A DNA stretch of 64,000 nucleotides from assembly GCF_018614135.1 (NCBI RefSeq), contig NZ_JAGGOW010000067.1, positions 1-64,000 on the forward strand, given 5' to 3'. Positions 50,101 through 58,913 of the stretch are shown here, one piece after another (the stretch's first letter is position 1; every line of letters starts with the position of its first letter). Source of the DNA: Streptomyces sp. ISL-66. Its GTDB lineage: Bacteria > Actinomycetota > Actinomycetes > Streptomycetales > Streptomycetaceae. Below the pieces are notes generated by a model. It was not told the DNA's origin and searched no databases. It saw only the letters and a program-made list of their open reading frames with translations. The translations under genes and the position numbers were made by a program.

Positions 50101-50508
50101 CGCGACTCCCCTCTCCCCTACGCGGTGTGCCTCACCGATCAGGTGATGCCCGCTGCCGTTGACCCATTGCGCCAACCGCGACGAGCCCGCGGCCCGTCGC
50201 ACTGCCGGACCTTTAGTCGCGTGAGCTCCCGGGGACAGGATACATATCCCGTTCGCGCCGTTCAGGCCTACGCATCGTTCTGCCCTCACCGGGGGGTGCC
50301 CCGCTCAGGCCCGCCCAAGTAGCCCTCTCCCGTGCACCGTTGCGCTGCTCGACTGGTGCGGACCACTGGCCCTTTCGAGTCTTTGCGGTGATTCCTCCCT
50401 CCCTGATGCCACACGTCGCTTTGATTGGGTACTGCTTCTAGTGCAGATTCACTACCCTCTAGTGGTGTCCGTTGCCCAGAACAGGCTTGCCGTACGAGGA
50501 GGTCGACC
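50101..50508. other. Divergent promoter region, AT-richer than its surroundings
   Basis: 408 bp between the ATPase (leftward) and the STAS operon (rightward). CTAGTG occurs twice (near 50439 and 50459), and GGGTAC at 50427-50432 resembles a SigB-type -10, but there is no GTTT 14-16 bp upstream. No gene was found. Confidence 0.45.
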
Positions 50509-50853
50509 GTGACGGGTCCCGTGTTCGCGGTCACCACGGTGCTTGATGCCGATGTATGTGCCCTGCAATTGAGCGGTGCGTTGGATCTGGACGGCACTGG
50601 CCAGTTGCGTGCCGCTCTCGCCGACTGCTTCGCGCGGCGGCCGGGCCGTATCGTGCTCGACCTGAAGAGCCTGCTCTTTTGCGACTGCGCGGGACTGAAC
50701 GGGCTGCTGGAGGCCCGGATGAGGGCCGGTAGAGTCGGCAGCGAGCTGTGCGTGGTGGGCGCCCGCACGCAAGTGGCTCGCCTGTTCTTTCTGGCGGGTG
50801 TCGACAAGTGGTTCGCAGACACCGTGCCGCGTCTACCTCCGAGGACCATGTGA
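50509..50853 (+). CDS. STAS protein with Cys at the phospho-serine position
   Basis: 114 residues from GTG 50509 with GAGGAGG upstream. DADVCALQLSGALDLDGTGQ and RIVLDLKSLLFCDCAGLNGL define a STAS domain, followed by GSELCVVGARTQVARLFFLA. Normal RsbV-type proteins have DS(T/S)G; here it is DCAG, so it cannot be phosphorylated on that Ser. It may be a constitutively active or redox-sensitive antagonist. The stop shares its A with the ATG of the response regulator (TGATG), which begins a four-gene overlapping operon. Confidence 0.82.
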   Translation: MTGPVFAVTTVLDADVCALQLSGALDLDGTGQLRAALADCFARRPGRIVLDLKSLLFCDCAGLNGLLEARMRAGRVGSELCVVGARTQVARLFFLAGVDKWFADTVPRLPPRTM

Positions 50854-51536
50854 TGTCATCGAGTCCCCACAGCGCGCTGGGCACCGTGCCACGCACCGCC
50901 AGTGGCCGTATCAGCATTCTGCTGGTCGAGGACCATGACATGGTGGCCGAGGCGATCCGGCTCGCGATGGACCGCACCGACGATCTGGAGGTGGTCGGCC
51001 GGAGCCTGTCGGTCCAGGACGCGCTGACCGATGCCGCGCGACTGCGCCCTGCCGTGGTGGTGCTGGACCGGCGTCTGCCCGACGGTGACGGGATCGACGC
51101 CATCGGTCCGCTCAAGGCCGCGGCCCCCGGCACCCGGGTGCTGGTGCTGACGGGGGAGGCGAGCCCGGCCGTGGCCGCCCGCGTCGCCGAAGCCGGCGCC
51201 TCGGGGCTCATCCTCAAGATCGGCAATCTGCGGGAGCTGCAAGACGGTGTGCGCCGGGTGGCCGCAGGCGAGGTTGCCTTCAGCGAGGGTCTGCTCGGCG
51301 GGGTGCTGGATCGACTGACCGGCCGGACCGCCGATGTGGGCGCGAGGCTCACCCCGCGCGAGCGGGAGACCCTCAGTCTGTTGGGCGAGGGGCTGGGCGC
51401 CGCGGAGATCAGCCGGCGGCTCGGCGTAGCGCTCAACACCGCCAGGAACCACGTACAGCGCGTCCTGGAGAAGCTCGGTGCCCGCTCCCAGTTGGAAGCG
51501 GTCGCCGTGGCCCGTCGCGAGGGCCTGCTGCGATGA
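50853..51536 (+). CDS. NarL/LuxR-family response regulator
   Basis: 227 residues. Receiver domain (about 20-140): RISILLVEDHDMVAEAIRLA, phospho-Asp in AVVVLDRRLPDGDGIDAIGP, VLVLTGEASPAV, SGLILKIGNLRELQDGV. LuxR-type helix-turn-helix (about 165-225): LTPRERETLSLLGEGLGAAE, ISRRLGVALNTARNHVQRVL. Its stop overlaps the kinase start by 4 nt, so the pair is translationally coupled. It is the likely DNA-binding output of the neighbouring PAS kinase. Confidence 0.92.
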   Translation: MSSSPHSALGTVPRTASGRISILLVEDHDMVAEAIRLAMDRTDDLEVVGRSLSVQDALTDAARLRPAVVVLDRRLPDGDGIDAIGPLKAAAPGTRVLVLTGEASPAVAARVAEAGASGLILKIGNLRELQDGVRRVAAGEVAFSEGLLGGVLDRLTGRTADVGARLTPRERETLSLLGEGLGAAEISRRLGVALNTARNHVQRVLEKLGARSQLEAVAVARREGLLR

Positions 51537-52675
51537 GTGGAACGAGCTCCGCCGAAGACGGCGGCCCCCTGGCCCCGACGGAGACCGCGTTCACGCTGCT
51601 GGTCACCAGCGTCCTGGACTACGGCATCTTCATGCTCGATCCCCAGGGACACGTGTCCACCTGGAACGCGGGTGCCGAACGCATCAAGGGCTACAGCGCC
51701 ACGGACATCATCGGCAAGCACTTCTCCGTCTTCTACCCGCCCGAGGACATCGCCGCCCGCAAACCCCACTGGGAGCTGGAAGCAGCCATCCAGGAAGGCC
51801 GGCTCGAGGACGAAGGCTGGCGTATCCGCAAGAACGGGTCCCGCTTCTGGGCAAACGTGGTGATCACCCCTCTGTTCGACGCCACCGGCGAACTGCGCGG
51901 CTTCGGCAAGGTCACCCGCGACATGACCGAGCGCCGTGCCGCGGAGCAGGCACTCACCGAACGCCGCCGCCTCTTCGCCCACCTGGTACAAGCACAAGAG
52001 CTGGAACGCCGCCGCATCGCCTGGGACGTGCACGACGACTCCATCCAGGCCATGGTCGCGGTCGGCATGCGGCTGCAACTCCTCGCCGAACGAGCCGGGG
52101 AGCCGCACGCCCGCGACCTCTCCGAACTCGACGCGTCGGTACGTGAGGCGGTGGACCGCCTGCGCAACCTCACCTTCCGGCTCCAGCCGCCGGGCATCGA
52201 CCGGCACGGGCTGATCGAGTCCTTGTCGCAGCACCTCAACGACGTCGTGGTCGGCAGCTGGGGCCTGCAGTCGTCCATCGAGCACACTCTGGCGAACGAG
52301 CCGGCCCCCGAAACCGCGATCACCATCTTCCGTATCGTGCAGGAGGCGCTGCTCAACGTACGCAAGCACGCCGGAGCGCGCACGGTGCGCGTCAGCGTCA
52401 CCACCGAGGATCAAGGCCTGCTCGTGCGGGTCGTCGACGACGGCACCGGGCAGGCCGCGATCACCCATCGCCTGTACGAACACTTCGGGCTGATCGAGAT
52501 GCGCGAGCGGGCCGAGACCGCCGGCGGATGGTGGACCTTGCGCAGCGAGCCGGGCACCGGCACCACCGTGGAGTTCTGGGTGCCCGACCTGCCCACCGCC
52601 GCGCTGGACGAACCGCTGCCCGGAGCTCTCGCCAAGAGCTTCGACTCCCACACCGCCCCCCCAAGGCCCTCATGA
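51533..52675 (+). CDS. PAS-domain histidine kinase (HisKA_3 type)
   Basis: 380 residues, no membrane helix. PAS domain (about 20-145): DYGIFMLDPQGHVSTWNAGA, IKGYSATDIIGKHFSVFYPP, RFWANVVITPLFDATGELRG. HisKA_3 (about 160-230) with the phospho-His in ERRRIAWDVHDDSIQAMVAV. HATPase_c: TIFRIVQEALLNVRKHAGAR, VRVVDDGTGQ, EHFGLIEMRERAETAGGWWT. The cytosolic PAS could sense an intracellular cue such as redox state or a ligand. Start and stop overlap both neighbours by 4 nt (ATGA). Confidence 0.92.
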   Translation: MSGTSSAEDGGPLAPTETAFTLLVTSVLDYGIFMLDPQGHVSTWNAGAERIKGYSATDIIGKHFSVFYPPEDIAARKPHWELEAAIQEGRLEDEGWRIRKNGSRFWANVVITPLFDATGELRGFGKVTRDMTERRAAEQALTERRRLFAHLVQAQELERRRIAWDVHDDSIQAMVAVGMRLQLLAERAGEPHARDLSELDASVREAVDRLRNLTFRLQPPGIDRHGLIESLSQHLNDVVVGSWGLQSSIEHTLANEPAPETAITIFRIVQEALLNVRKHAGARTVRVSVTTEDQGLLVRVVDDGTGQAAITHRLYEHFGLIEMRERAETAGGWWTLRSEPGTGTTVEFWVPDLPTAALDEPLPGALAKSFDSHTAPPRPS

Positions 52676-53151
52676 CTCAGCCCGCCACTCCCCCGCATCC
52701 CCTGCGGGTCTTGGTCTGCGACGACAACGACGTGCTGCGCGCGGCCCTGGCCGACGTCGTCCGCGCCCAGCACGACCTCACCCTGGTCGGCAGTGCCGCC
52801 GATGCCGACCAGGCGATCGCTCTCGCCCGCGCCCACCGCCCGCACGTCGTGGTACTCGACGTGCGTTTCCCCGGCGGCGGCCCGTACACCGCCCAGGAGA
52901 TCGTCCGCAGCGTCCCCGGCGTACGCGTCGTGGCGTTCTCCGCGTACGGCGACCAAGGGTCGCGCAATGCGATGGCTGCCGCCGGCGTCGCCGGATATCT
53001 CGTCAAGGGCATCACCAACGCCCGGCTGCTGGACGAGATCCGAACCCTGGGAGACCAGGCCCTCGCCTCCCCCTCCTTCGCGGCCGAAGAGACGTCCGGC
53101 GGGCAACACGGCGCCACGAACGCGCACGGTCTCGCGTCTGAGCCGCGGTAG
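52672..53151 (+). CDS. Single-domain receiver protein
   Basis: 159 residues. Complete receiver: LRVLVCDDNDVLRAALADVV, phospho-Asp in HVVVLDVRFPGGGPYTAQEI, VRVVAFSAYGDQ, AAGVAGYLVKGITNARLLDE. The C-terminal 35 residues are disordered and there is no output domain. It starts inside the kinase stop (ATGA), so the kinase probably phosphorylates both this and the LuxR-type regulator. It could be a phosphate sink or act by protein contact. Confidence 0.88.
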   Translation: MTQPATPPHPLRVLVCDDNDVLRAALADVVRAQHDLTLVGSAADADQAIALARAHRPHVVVLDVRFPGGGPYTAQEIVRSVPGVRVVAFSAYGDQGSRNAMAAAGVAGYLVKGITNARLLDEIRTLGDQALASPSFAAEETSGGQHGATNAHGLASEPR

Positions 53152-53154
53152 CGC

Positions 53155-53160
53155 GGGTAC
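53155..53160 (+). promoter_or_regulatory. Possible SigB-type promoter (-10)
   Basis: GGGTAC with GTCT at 53136-53139, 15 bp upstream, is close to GTTT-N14-16-GGGTAC, the SigB/F consensus of Streptomyces. It lies 79 bp before the small zinc-motif gene. One -35 mismatch keeps it tentative. Confidence 0.3.
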
Positions 53161-53238
53161 ACGGGACAACTACGCCCCGCCCCCTCGACTGGAGGGCAAG
53201 GACCCGCGTACGCCCCCGTCGCACGAGGAGATGCCTTC

Positions 53239-53523
53239 ATGAGCACTACCCCGGTCCTGGCCACTCCGTGCCGGACGGTGCGCGCAGCCGCCCGTACAGC
53301 CGTCGGTCTCCCGCCTTCGGCGCTCGACGCGATGCTGGATGCCGCCTACGAGACGCACCGCCGTTTCCGGCACGGCGCGTTCGCCGAGCCTTGCCCGACC
53401 TGCCACGTCTCGGCGGGTGAGCTCTGCCTGGCGCGACGCAGTGTGCACGCCGCCCGCCGGCTGGCGCACCGCGCCCGGGAGACACGGAGCGAGCTGGACT
53501 CGGCTCCGCTGACACCACGGTGA
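53239..53523 (+). CDS. Small protein with a zinc-finger-like motif
   Basis: 94 residues from ATG 53239 (GAGGAGATG context upstream). The centre reads PCPTCHVSAGELCLARRSVH followed by AARRLAHRARETR. The C-x2-C-x8-C plus His arrangement matches small actinobacterial and phage zinc-binding proteins with CPTC...C...SxH. An N-terminal helix (PPSALDAMLDAAYETHRRFR) precedes it. Function unknown. It lies 87 bp after the signalling operon and may be a separate unit. Confidence 0.6.
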   Translation: MSTTPVLATPCRTVRAAARTAVGLPPSALDAMLDAAYETHRRFRHGAFAEPCPTCHVSAGELCLARRSVHAARRLAHRARETRSELDSAPLTPR

Positions 53524-53948
53524 CCCGCTCTGCTGGGAAAGAGCGTCGACGGAGGGCACAACAGCGGGCGGAGACCACAGTTTGTCGCCGTCCGACCCGC
53601 CCAGACGTCCGACGGTCCCGCGGTAATCCCAACAACTCTCCGTTATGCGAAAATCAACTTCTCCCGTCAAGGGAGGCGGAAGGGAAAGAAATCCATACCG
53701 CAGCCCCCACCGCAGCCCCCACCGCAGTCCCTACCGCACTCTTTTCCCTGCATTCACGGCGAACTTCGCGTTCCGACCCATTCCTCGCTTGCCCTGTGCC
53801 GTGTATCGCACCCCCCGATATCCGAGGTCACCTGTCAGCGCGAGAACAGAACTCCGCACCTGGCGACATGGCGGTGGCCTGTCACCCCCAGATCGGGGGG
53901 TGACAGGCCACCGCCATACCACAGCTGAACTGCGACTCTGCGAATCAG
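53524..53948. other. Gene-free region with a 12-bp tandem repeat and a terminator
   Basis: 425 bp without a supported gene; lower GC between 53630 and 53700. ACCGCAGCCCCC repeats from 53697 (two exact units, a third with two changes). The terminator of the small membrane protein lies at the right end. Open frames here translate to repeats or Arg/Ser-rich shadows. Confidence 0.5.
53868..53917 (-). terminator. 22-bp perfect hairpin after the small membrane protein
   Basis: Arms 53868-53889 and 53896-53917 are perfectly complementary over 22 bp around AGATCG, 31 bp beyond the stop of the minus-strand gene at 53949. Confidence 0.8.
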
Positions 53949-54110
53949 CTACCAGCGATACCACCGTCCGCTACTGCCCTTCGGGCGGGCGACAAAACCG
54001 ATCAGCCAGAGCACGAGGACCGCGATAGCGACCCACCAGAGAATTTTGACCGCGAAACCCGCACCGGCGAGAATCAGGACAAGCAGAAGAACAAGAAGCA
54101 GGGGAACCAT
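53949..54110 (-). CDS. Small hydrophobic membrane protein
   Basis: 53 residues from ATG 54110 with GGAGG 8 nt upstream. Almost the whole protein is two membrane helices (MVPLLLVLLLVLILAGAGFA, then WWVAIAVLVLWLIGFVA) with a short basic, aromatic tail (RPKGSSGRWYRW). Tiny proteins of this type (annotated hydrophobic protein) are common in Streptomyces and often stress-induced. A strong terminator follows, which supports it being a real transcription unit. Confidence 0.75.
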   Translation of the reverse strand: MVPLLLVLLLVLILAGAGFAVKILWWVAIAVLVLWLIGFVARPKGSSGRWYRW

Positions 54111-54227
54111 AGTTATCAACCTCCGAGGCATCACCTGCCCGAGAACGCCCCGGCCATGCACACCACAATTGACTGTTCTTTATCGGCGCGAGCGGGAATC
54201 CGCCGCCGGACAACCTGTGCGGCTCCC

Positions 54228-54251
54228 GTTTAGCCGACACGGCTGGGGTAG
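54228..54251 (+). promoter_or_regulatory. SigB-type promoter candidate
   Basis: GTTT (54228-54231), 14 bp, then GGGTAG (54246-54251) fits the Streptomyces SigB/F consensus GTTT-N14-16-GGGTA. It is only 9 bp upstream of the ATG at 54261, so the transcript would be almost leaderless. Confidence 0.4.
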
Positions 54252-54260
54252 GAGGGCCGC

Positions 54261-54515
54261 ATGTTCAAGCACCGACGTGTTCGTACGATTGCTGCGCTTG
54301 CCCTCAGCTGGGCGGCCTTGACATACGTCGAGCGGGTGAGCGAGGACGCATCCTGGCGTATGGCCCTGCTCAGCGGGCTGGTGTGGGGGGCCGTGATAGC
54401 CGGCGCCTGGTGGTTCGCCGAATGGACTCAGATGGGCCGGCGCACCAGGGGCGGCCTCGCGGATCCGGCTGCCACCCGTGAGGACGCGAGCGAGACGACG
54501 CGGAGCACCCCGTGA
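54261..54515 (+). CDS. Small putative membrane protein
   Basis: 84 residues; GGAGGG precedes the ATG. Two hydrophobic helices are predicted: VRTIAALALSWAALTYVE and WRMALLSGLVWGAVIAGAWW, followed by a polar tail (EWTQMGRRTRGGLADPAATR). A SigB-type promoter candidate overlaps the leader, in keeping with the stress-gene neighbourhood. No known family was recognised. Confidence 0.6.
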   Translation: MFKHRRVRTIAALALSWAALTYVERVSEDASWRMALLSGLVWGAVIAGAWWFAEWTQMGRRTRGGLADPAATREDASETTRSTP

Positions 54516-54922
54516 CGGGCCGGCGTCGCAGCGTCCCGCGGTTCCCCGTCGGCTTGCCCCTTCGGCCGCCCCCGCTCGGCCCCCACTTCCTCACGGAAGC
54601 CCTTGCCGTCGTTGCGCGCGGCGTGCGGCGCAGCCGTGCCGCAGGCACCGGAGCCGTCTGCGTGTCCGCCTCCGGGTACCGGTCGCACCCCGGCCGGCAG
54701 GGCGGGTCCGCCGGCGGCGCCTCGGCCCGGCACCGGAGCCGGAGCACCTTCCCGGGCGTCACCGACCCTCACGAGCGCGCCCAGGAAGTCATCGACTCCT
54801 GTACCACCGGGCCCGGCGAACTGGCCTCGTTCCTCGACATGCTGGGCCTCCAGCCGCCCGGGCAGCCGGACGGGAACCGAGCCCGTTCCGAAGGCGACCG
54901 GGGCTACCCCGGGCCGCGGTAA
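54512..54922 (+). CDS. Doubtful hypothetical protein
   Basis: 136 residues overlapping the preceding gene by 4 nt (ATGA), which would allow coupling. The first 85 residues are Arg/Pro-rich and look non-coding, but the end (TDPHERAQEVIDSCTTGPGE, then LASFLDMLGLQPPGQPDG) has a normal composition and a helical pattern. A shorter real gene may start at a rare codon inside. Nothing comparable is read in other frames. Confidence 0.3.
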   Translation: MTGRRRSVPRFPVGLPLRPPPLGPHFLTEALAVVARGVRRSRAAGTGAVCVSASGYRSHPGRQGGSAGGASARHRSRSTFPGVTDPHERAQEVIDSCTTGPGELASFLDMLGLQPPGQPDGNRARSEGDRGYPGPR

Positions 54923-54952
54923 CGGGCAGGGGACGGCGAGGAACGGAGTCGA

Positions 54953-56254
54953 TCACCGACCCTTGTTCTTCTTGCCCTTCGCCTTCCCCGGGGTGTCCTT
55001 CGTCTTCGCCGCACCCGGCACGTTCGCCGGAAGGCGCTCGCCGCCCGGCTGCGGCTCACGCGTGGACGCCTGGAGCCCCGGTGCGGCGGATGGTGTCGCG
55101 AGGGGCAGCGGTGCGGGCGACACCGGCCGGGGACCTGCCGGCGCGGTGTTGTCCGAAGCCGCCGGCTGCTCCTGGACCGGCACGGGGGCCGGCGTCCCGT
55201 TCTCCCCTGCGGGGATGCGGCCCATCACCAGCGTGCAGGCTCCCGCGACACCGACCGCCACGAGGCCCAAGCGAGCCCCGCGCCGACGACGCGCAGCCCT
55301 GCGATGCGCCGGTCCGGGCGTTCGTGCGGGTTCGGCGCGACGACCCTCCGCTGCGAGCGGCCGCCATGGCGAGCGGTGCGTAGAGGTGTCCGTGGCCGGC
55401 GCGCTCCGTTCGGTCCGGGATCGCGGGGCGTGCGCGATGTCCTCCAGGCGCTGGTGGACGGCGGCGGCATCGGGACGTACCGCGGGATCCCGGGCGGTCA
55501 TGGCCTTCAGCAGGCGGGCGAGGTCGTCCGGCAGCCCCTCGGGAATCCCCGGCGCGTGCAGGAGGCGGTCGGTGCCGATCTCCACGGGCGTTCCCCCGTA
55601 CTCCCGGTGGCCCGTGAGCGCTTCGAGGAGCGTCAACCCCAGGGCGTAGATGTCGCTGGCCTTACTCGCGCCGTGGCCGAGGAGCTGCTCGGGGGCCATG
55701 TAGGCGACGGTGCCGACCAGCGTGTCGGGTGCGCTGATGGAATGCTCGTGCACGGTCCTGGACAGCCCGAAGTCGGCGAGGTGCGGGGAGCCGTCCTCGC
55801 CGAGCAGGACGTTGGAGGGTTTCACGTCATGGTGGATGAGGCCGTGATCGTGGACGTGGTCGAGGGCTGACGAGATGTCGGCGCCGATCCGTGCGACCCG
55901 GACGGGGCTGAGCGGGCCGTCGTCCACTCGGGCGCGCAGGGTGGCGCCACGGATCAACTCCGTGACCATGAATGCGCCCTGTCCGTGGCGGCCGGCATCG
56001 TAGACGGTGACCAGAGCAGGATGGGAAAGGCGGGCCAGCACACGTGCTTCGTCACAGAAGCGGTCGGCAGTGACCGTGTCCGTGCCCGCGCGGAACACCT
56101 TGACGGCCACCTCACGACCCAGGACCTGGTCCGTGCCGCGAAAGACATCTGCCGTCCCGCCGGAGCCGATGGGGCCTTCGAGCCGATATCGGCCACCGAT
56201 CAGAGCGTCGCGTTCGGGCAGTGCTCCGTACGTGGGGACGGGCCGGGCCGGCAT
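54953..56254 (-). CDS. Membrane-anchored Ser/Thr protein kinase
   Basis: 433 residues. Kinase domain (about 18-280): GRYRLEGPIGSGGTADVFRG (P-loop), REVAVKVFRAG (Lys), the catalytic loop LIHHDVKPSNVLLG, HLADFGLSRT, GTVAYMAPEQLLG, SDIYALGLTLLEAL. The loop has HHD instead of HRD, so it is a non-RD kinase. A basic linker leads to one membrane helix (about 325-345: RLGLVAVGVAGACTLVMGRI) and a Pro/Ala-rich outer segment ending in Lys-rich KTKDTPGKAKGKKNKGR. No PASTA domains. Located in the signalling cluster, 164 bp downstream of the PP2C gene end on the same strand. Confidence 0.9.
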   Translation of the reverse strand: MPARPVPTYGALPERDALIGGRYRLEGPIGSGGTADVFRGTDQVLGREVAVKVFRAGTDTVTADRFCDEARVLARLSHPALVTVYDAGRHGQGAFMVTELIRGATLRARVDDGPLSPVRVARIGADISSALDHVHDHGLIHHDVKPSNVLLGEDGSPHLADFGLSRTVHEHSISAPDTLVGTVAYMAPEQLLGHGASKASDIYALGLTLLEALTGHREYGGTPVEIGTDRLLHAPGIPEGLPDDLARLLKAMTARDPAVRPDAAAVHQRLEDIAHAPRSRTERSAPATDTSTHRSPWRPLAAEGRRAEPARTPGPAHRRAARRRRGARLGLVAVGVAGACTLVMGRIPAGENGTPAPVPVQEQPAASDNTAPAGPRPVSPAPLPLATPSAAPGLQASTREPQPGGERLPANVPGAAKTKDTPGKAKGKKNKGR

Positions 56255-56418
56255 GGGGTCCTCCTCCGCTCGCGGGCAGTGCCGCGCACCTACCCGTTGC
56301 GGGTCGCCCTACGCACCTGCTCCCGCCGGCCCCGGGGACCGCCCCGACCAGCAGGCGGACGGACCGGACCTCCTGGACACCGGGCCGATCGCCGAGCACC
56401 CCGCGCCGCCGTGGCAGG

Positions 56419-58871
56419 TCAGCGCACCTGGACTCCGATGAGGCACGTGTCGTCGTCGGTGTCCGAGGCGCTGTAGGTCAGCAGGTTGTCGAGCCGCTTT
56501 TCGAGGGAGCCCTCGGGGTGTGAGGCCACGTCGAGAAGCTGCGCGAGAGCATCCGTTACGGAGATGTCCCGGCGTTCGACGAGCCCGTCGGTGTACATGA
56601 GGAGGATGTCCTCGCGTTGCAGCTGTACCTCCTCCTCCGTGAAGGTCACCTCGGGCAGTGCTCCGAGGAGGAGTCCGCCCGCGGTGAGGGGGAAGGCGTG
56701 GGCATCGGTCCCCCGGACCAGGAGGGGGGCAGGTGGCCGGCTCGGGCCCACGTCAGCCGACGGGTCTGCGGGTCGTAGATCGCGCATACGGCGGTTGCGG
56801 TGAGGTTGCTGGTGAGGTGGTAGGCGACGCTGTTGAGCCAGGACAGCAGTTGGGCGGGCCCGGCGCCGGTGACGGCGAGGCCGCGCAGGGCGTTGCGCAG
56901 GATCACCATGCCGGTGGCCGCCTGAATGCCGTGCCCGGCGATGTCTCCGACGCTGATGAGGATCTTGTTGTTGGGCAGGACGACGGAGTCGTACCAGTCG
57001 CCGCCGACGAGGGACTCGGATTCGGCGGGTCGGTAGCGTACGGCGATGCGGATGCCGGGGACTTCCAGCGCGTCCGGAGCCGGAGGCATGATGGCCTGCT
57101 GGAGCTGCAGCGCGAGCTGGGAGCGGTCCGCGGATTCGGCTTCGCTGTCGGCGAGTTGGTCGCGCGTGGCGGCCAGGGCGACCTCGGTCCAGTGCTGCGC
57201 GGAGATGTCCTGGCAGGCGCCTCGAACGGAGTACAGACGACCATGGTCGTCCAGGACGGGTTCCGCCACCATCCGGATGTGCCGGGTGATGCCGTCGGGG
57301 CGCTTGAGTCGGAAATCCACTGAAGATTCGCGGAGCCGGTACAGGAGAGTCCGCAGGAACCGGCCGAGGGAATTGACGTCGTGGGGATGCGCGTGTGCGG
57401 CGATCTCTTCGAGCGGGACCGGGGAGGCCGTCACGGGCAGGCCGAAGAGGGTGAAGAGCTGGTCGTTCCAGCTCGTCTCGCCGGTGGCGACGTTCTGTTC
57501 GAAGCCGCCGACCCGGCCCAGGCGCTGTGCGTGCTGCAGGAGGCTGGCGAGACGCGCGGTTTCGTCTTCGATTCTCCAGATGAGGAGGAGGGCCGTGCCG
57601 TGCCGGCTGATGCTGACGTCGGCGACGGAGGTGAGGGGGACTTCGTCGACGTAAGCCGTCAGGGTGGTCCGTGGTGCCTGAAGGGGCTCACCGGTGGCGT
57701 AGACGCGTTCCAGCTTGGAGAAGAGTCCGTTGTCCTGCGCGGCTGCCGGGTAGGCCTCCAGGAAGTGCGTGCCGGTGACCATCGAGCGTGGCCGTCCCGC
57801 AGGGTCGACGAAGCGCTGGTTGGTGTGATGGATGCGGAAGTCGCTCAGCCTGCCGGTCGAGTCCAGGCTCGGGATCAGGATGAGTACGGGGTCGTGCAGG
57901 TGGTCTGCCAGGTCGGTCAGTTCCGGTACCCCTGCCAGGCGCGGTGTGCGCGAGGCCGAGGCGGGGGTCTGTTCCTCCAGGGTGTGGGAGCACAATTCGG
58001 CCAGGGTTTCCAACTGCCGCAGCAGATGGGGCGGCTGAGCGGGCAGAGGGTCCGGCCAGGACACCTCCAGCACGCCGAGGATGCGTCCTCCGGTGCCCGC
58101 CGGGACCATGATCCGCCCGCCGTCCGGGTGCTGACGCCGTCCGATGGTGGGGATGTCAGAGCTGGAGAGGCAGTCCACGATGGTGAGTTCCCGGCTGTTC
58201 AGCGCCAGTCGCGCACAAGTGGCCACCTCGGGCGGGACGTAGCGCCAGCGGCCGGCGTCCTCGGGGGTGAAGCCGTCCTGTCCTACCAAGGTGATGGAGG
58301 AGTCCGCTGCGACGGCCCAGATCGCGACTCCGTTGGCGCCCAACGCCGACAGGGCGTTTTCCAGCAGGGCGGTGGCCACGGCTTGGGAGTCGGTGGCTGC
58401 CAGCATGCCGCTCTCCGCCGTCCTGAGCCGCATGGCCGCGGAGGGGTCCCGGGGAGCCGCGGGTTCGGCGTCGGCGGTGTCGAGGAACTGTCGTGCGGTC
58501 TCGCTGACGTGGTCCCGGGCGGCCTGATTGATGATGTCGACCGACAGCGCGAGGATGGTCGTGTTCGACTGCTCGGCGAGCTTGGTGATGTGGCGGGAGG
58601 CTTCGCCGGGCCCGCAGCCGAGGCGCTCCACGAGGATGCCTTTGGCCATTTCGATCAGTGCCCGCCCGTCGGAGGCTTCCTGGGCTTCCAGTGCCTCTTG
58701 GCGCAGTCGCTCCACCGTTGCGGCCAGGCGGCCCACCTGGCTGGACTGCGGGACGCTCGGCGCGCTGGTGTGCGGGGGTGTCCCGAGGTCCGCCGTTCGG
58801 GGAGCGGCAGGAACCGCCGGGGCGCTGATGGCCGGGGCGGGTCGGTCCTGCGGGGGGTCGACGGGGTTCAC
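56419..58871 (-). pseudogene. ANTAR-GAF-PAS-PP2C phosphatase, frameshifted
   Basis: ATG 58871 opens a frame of 741 residues that ends at 56646, but the phosphatase domain continues in another frame from about 56730 to 56419 (PLLVRGTDAHAFPLTAGGLL, LMYTDGLVERRDISVTDALA). Six G at 56724-56729 should be seven (LPPLLV). Domains: ANTAR-like (about 65-115: LIEMAKGILVERLGCGPGEA), GAF (about 150-300), PAS (about 310-430), PAS/PAC (about 440-560), PP2C (from about 590: VGGDWYDSVVLPNNKILISV, GDIAGHG). ANTAR usually binds RNA. All parts are well conserved, so a sequencing error is likely; if so the product is about 816 residues. It is 42 bp downstream of the multi-HAMP kinase gene and likely in its operon. 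Confidence 0.85.
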
Positions 58872-58913
58872 TGGTCGCCGCCTTCTTCTGCGGTGGGGTG
58901 GGGGGCAGCAGGG

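Noticed and set aside
50427-50432. GGGTAC as a SigB-type -10 for the STAS operon
   Set aside because: No GTTT-like -35 lies 14-16 bp upstream.
53697-53740. Twelve-base tandem repeat as iterons or an origin
   Set aside because: Only three units, one imperfect, with no replication gene or DnaA box nearby.
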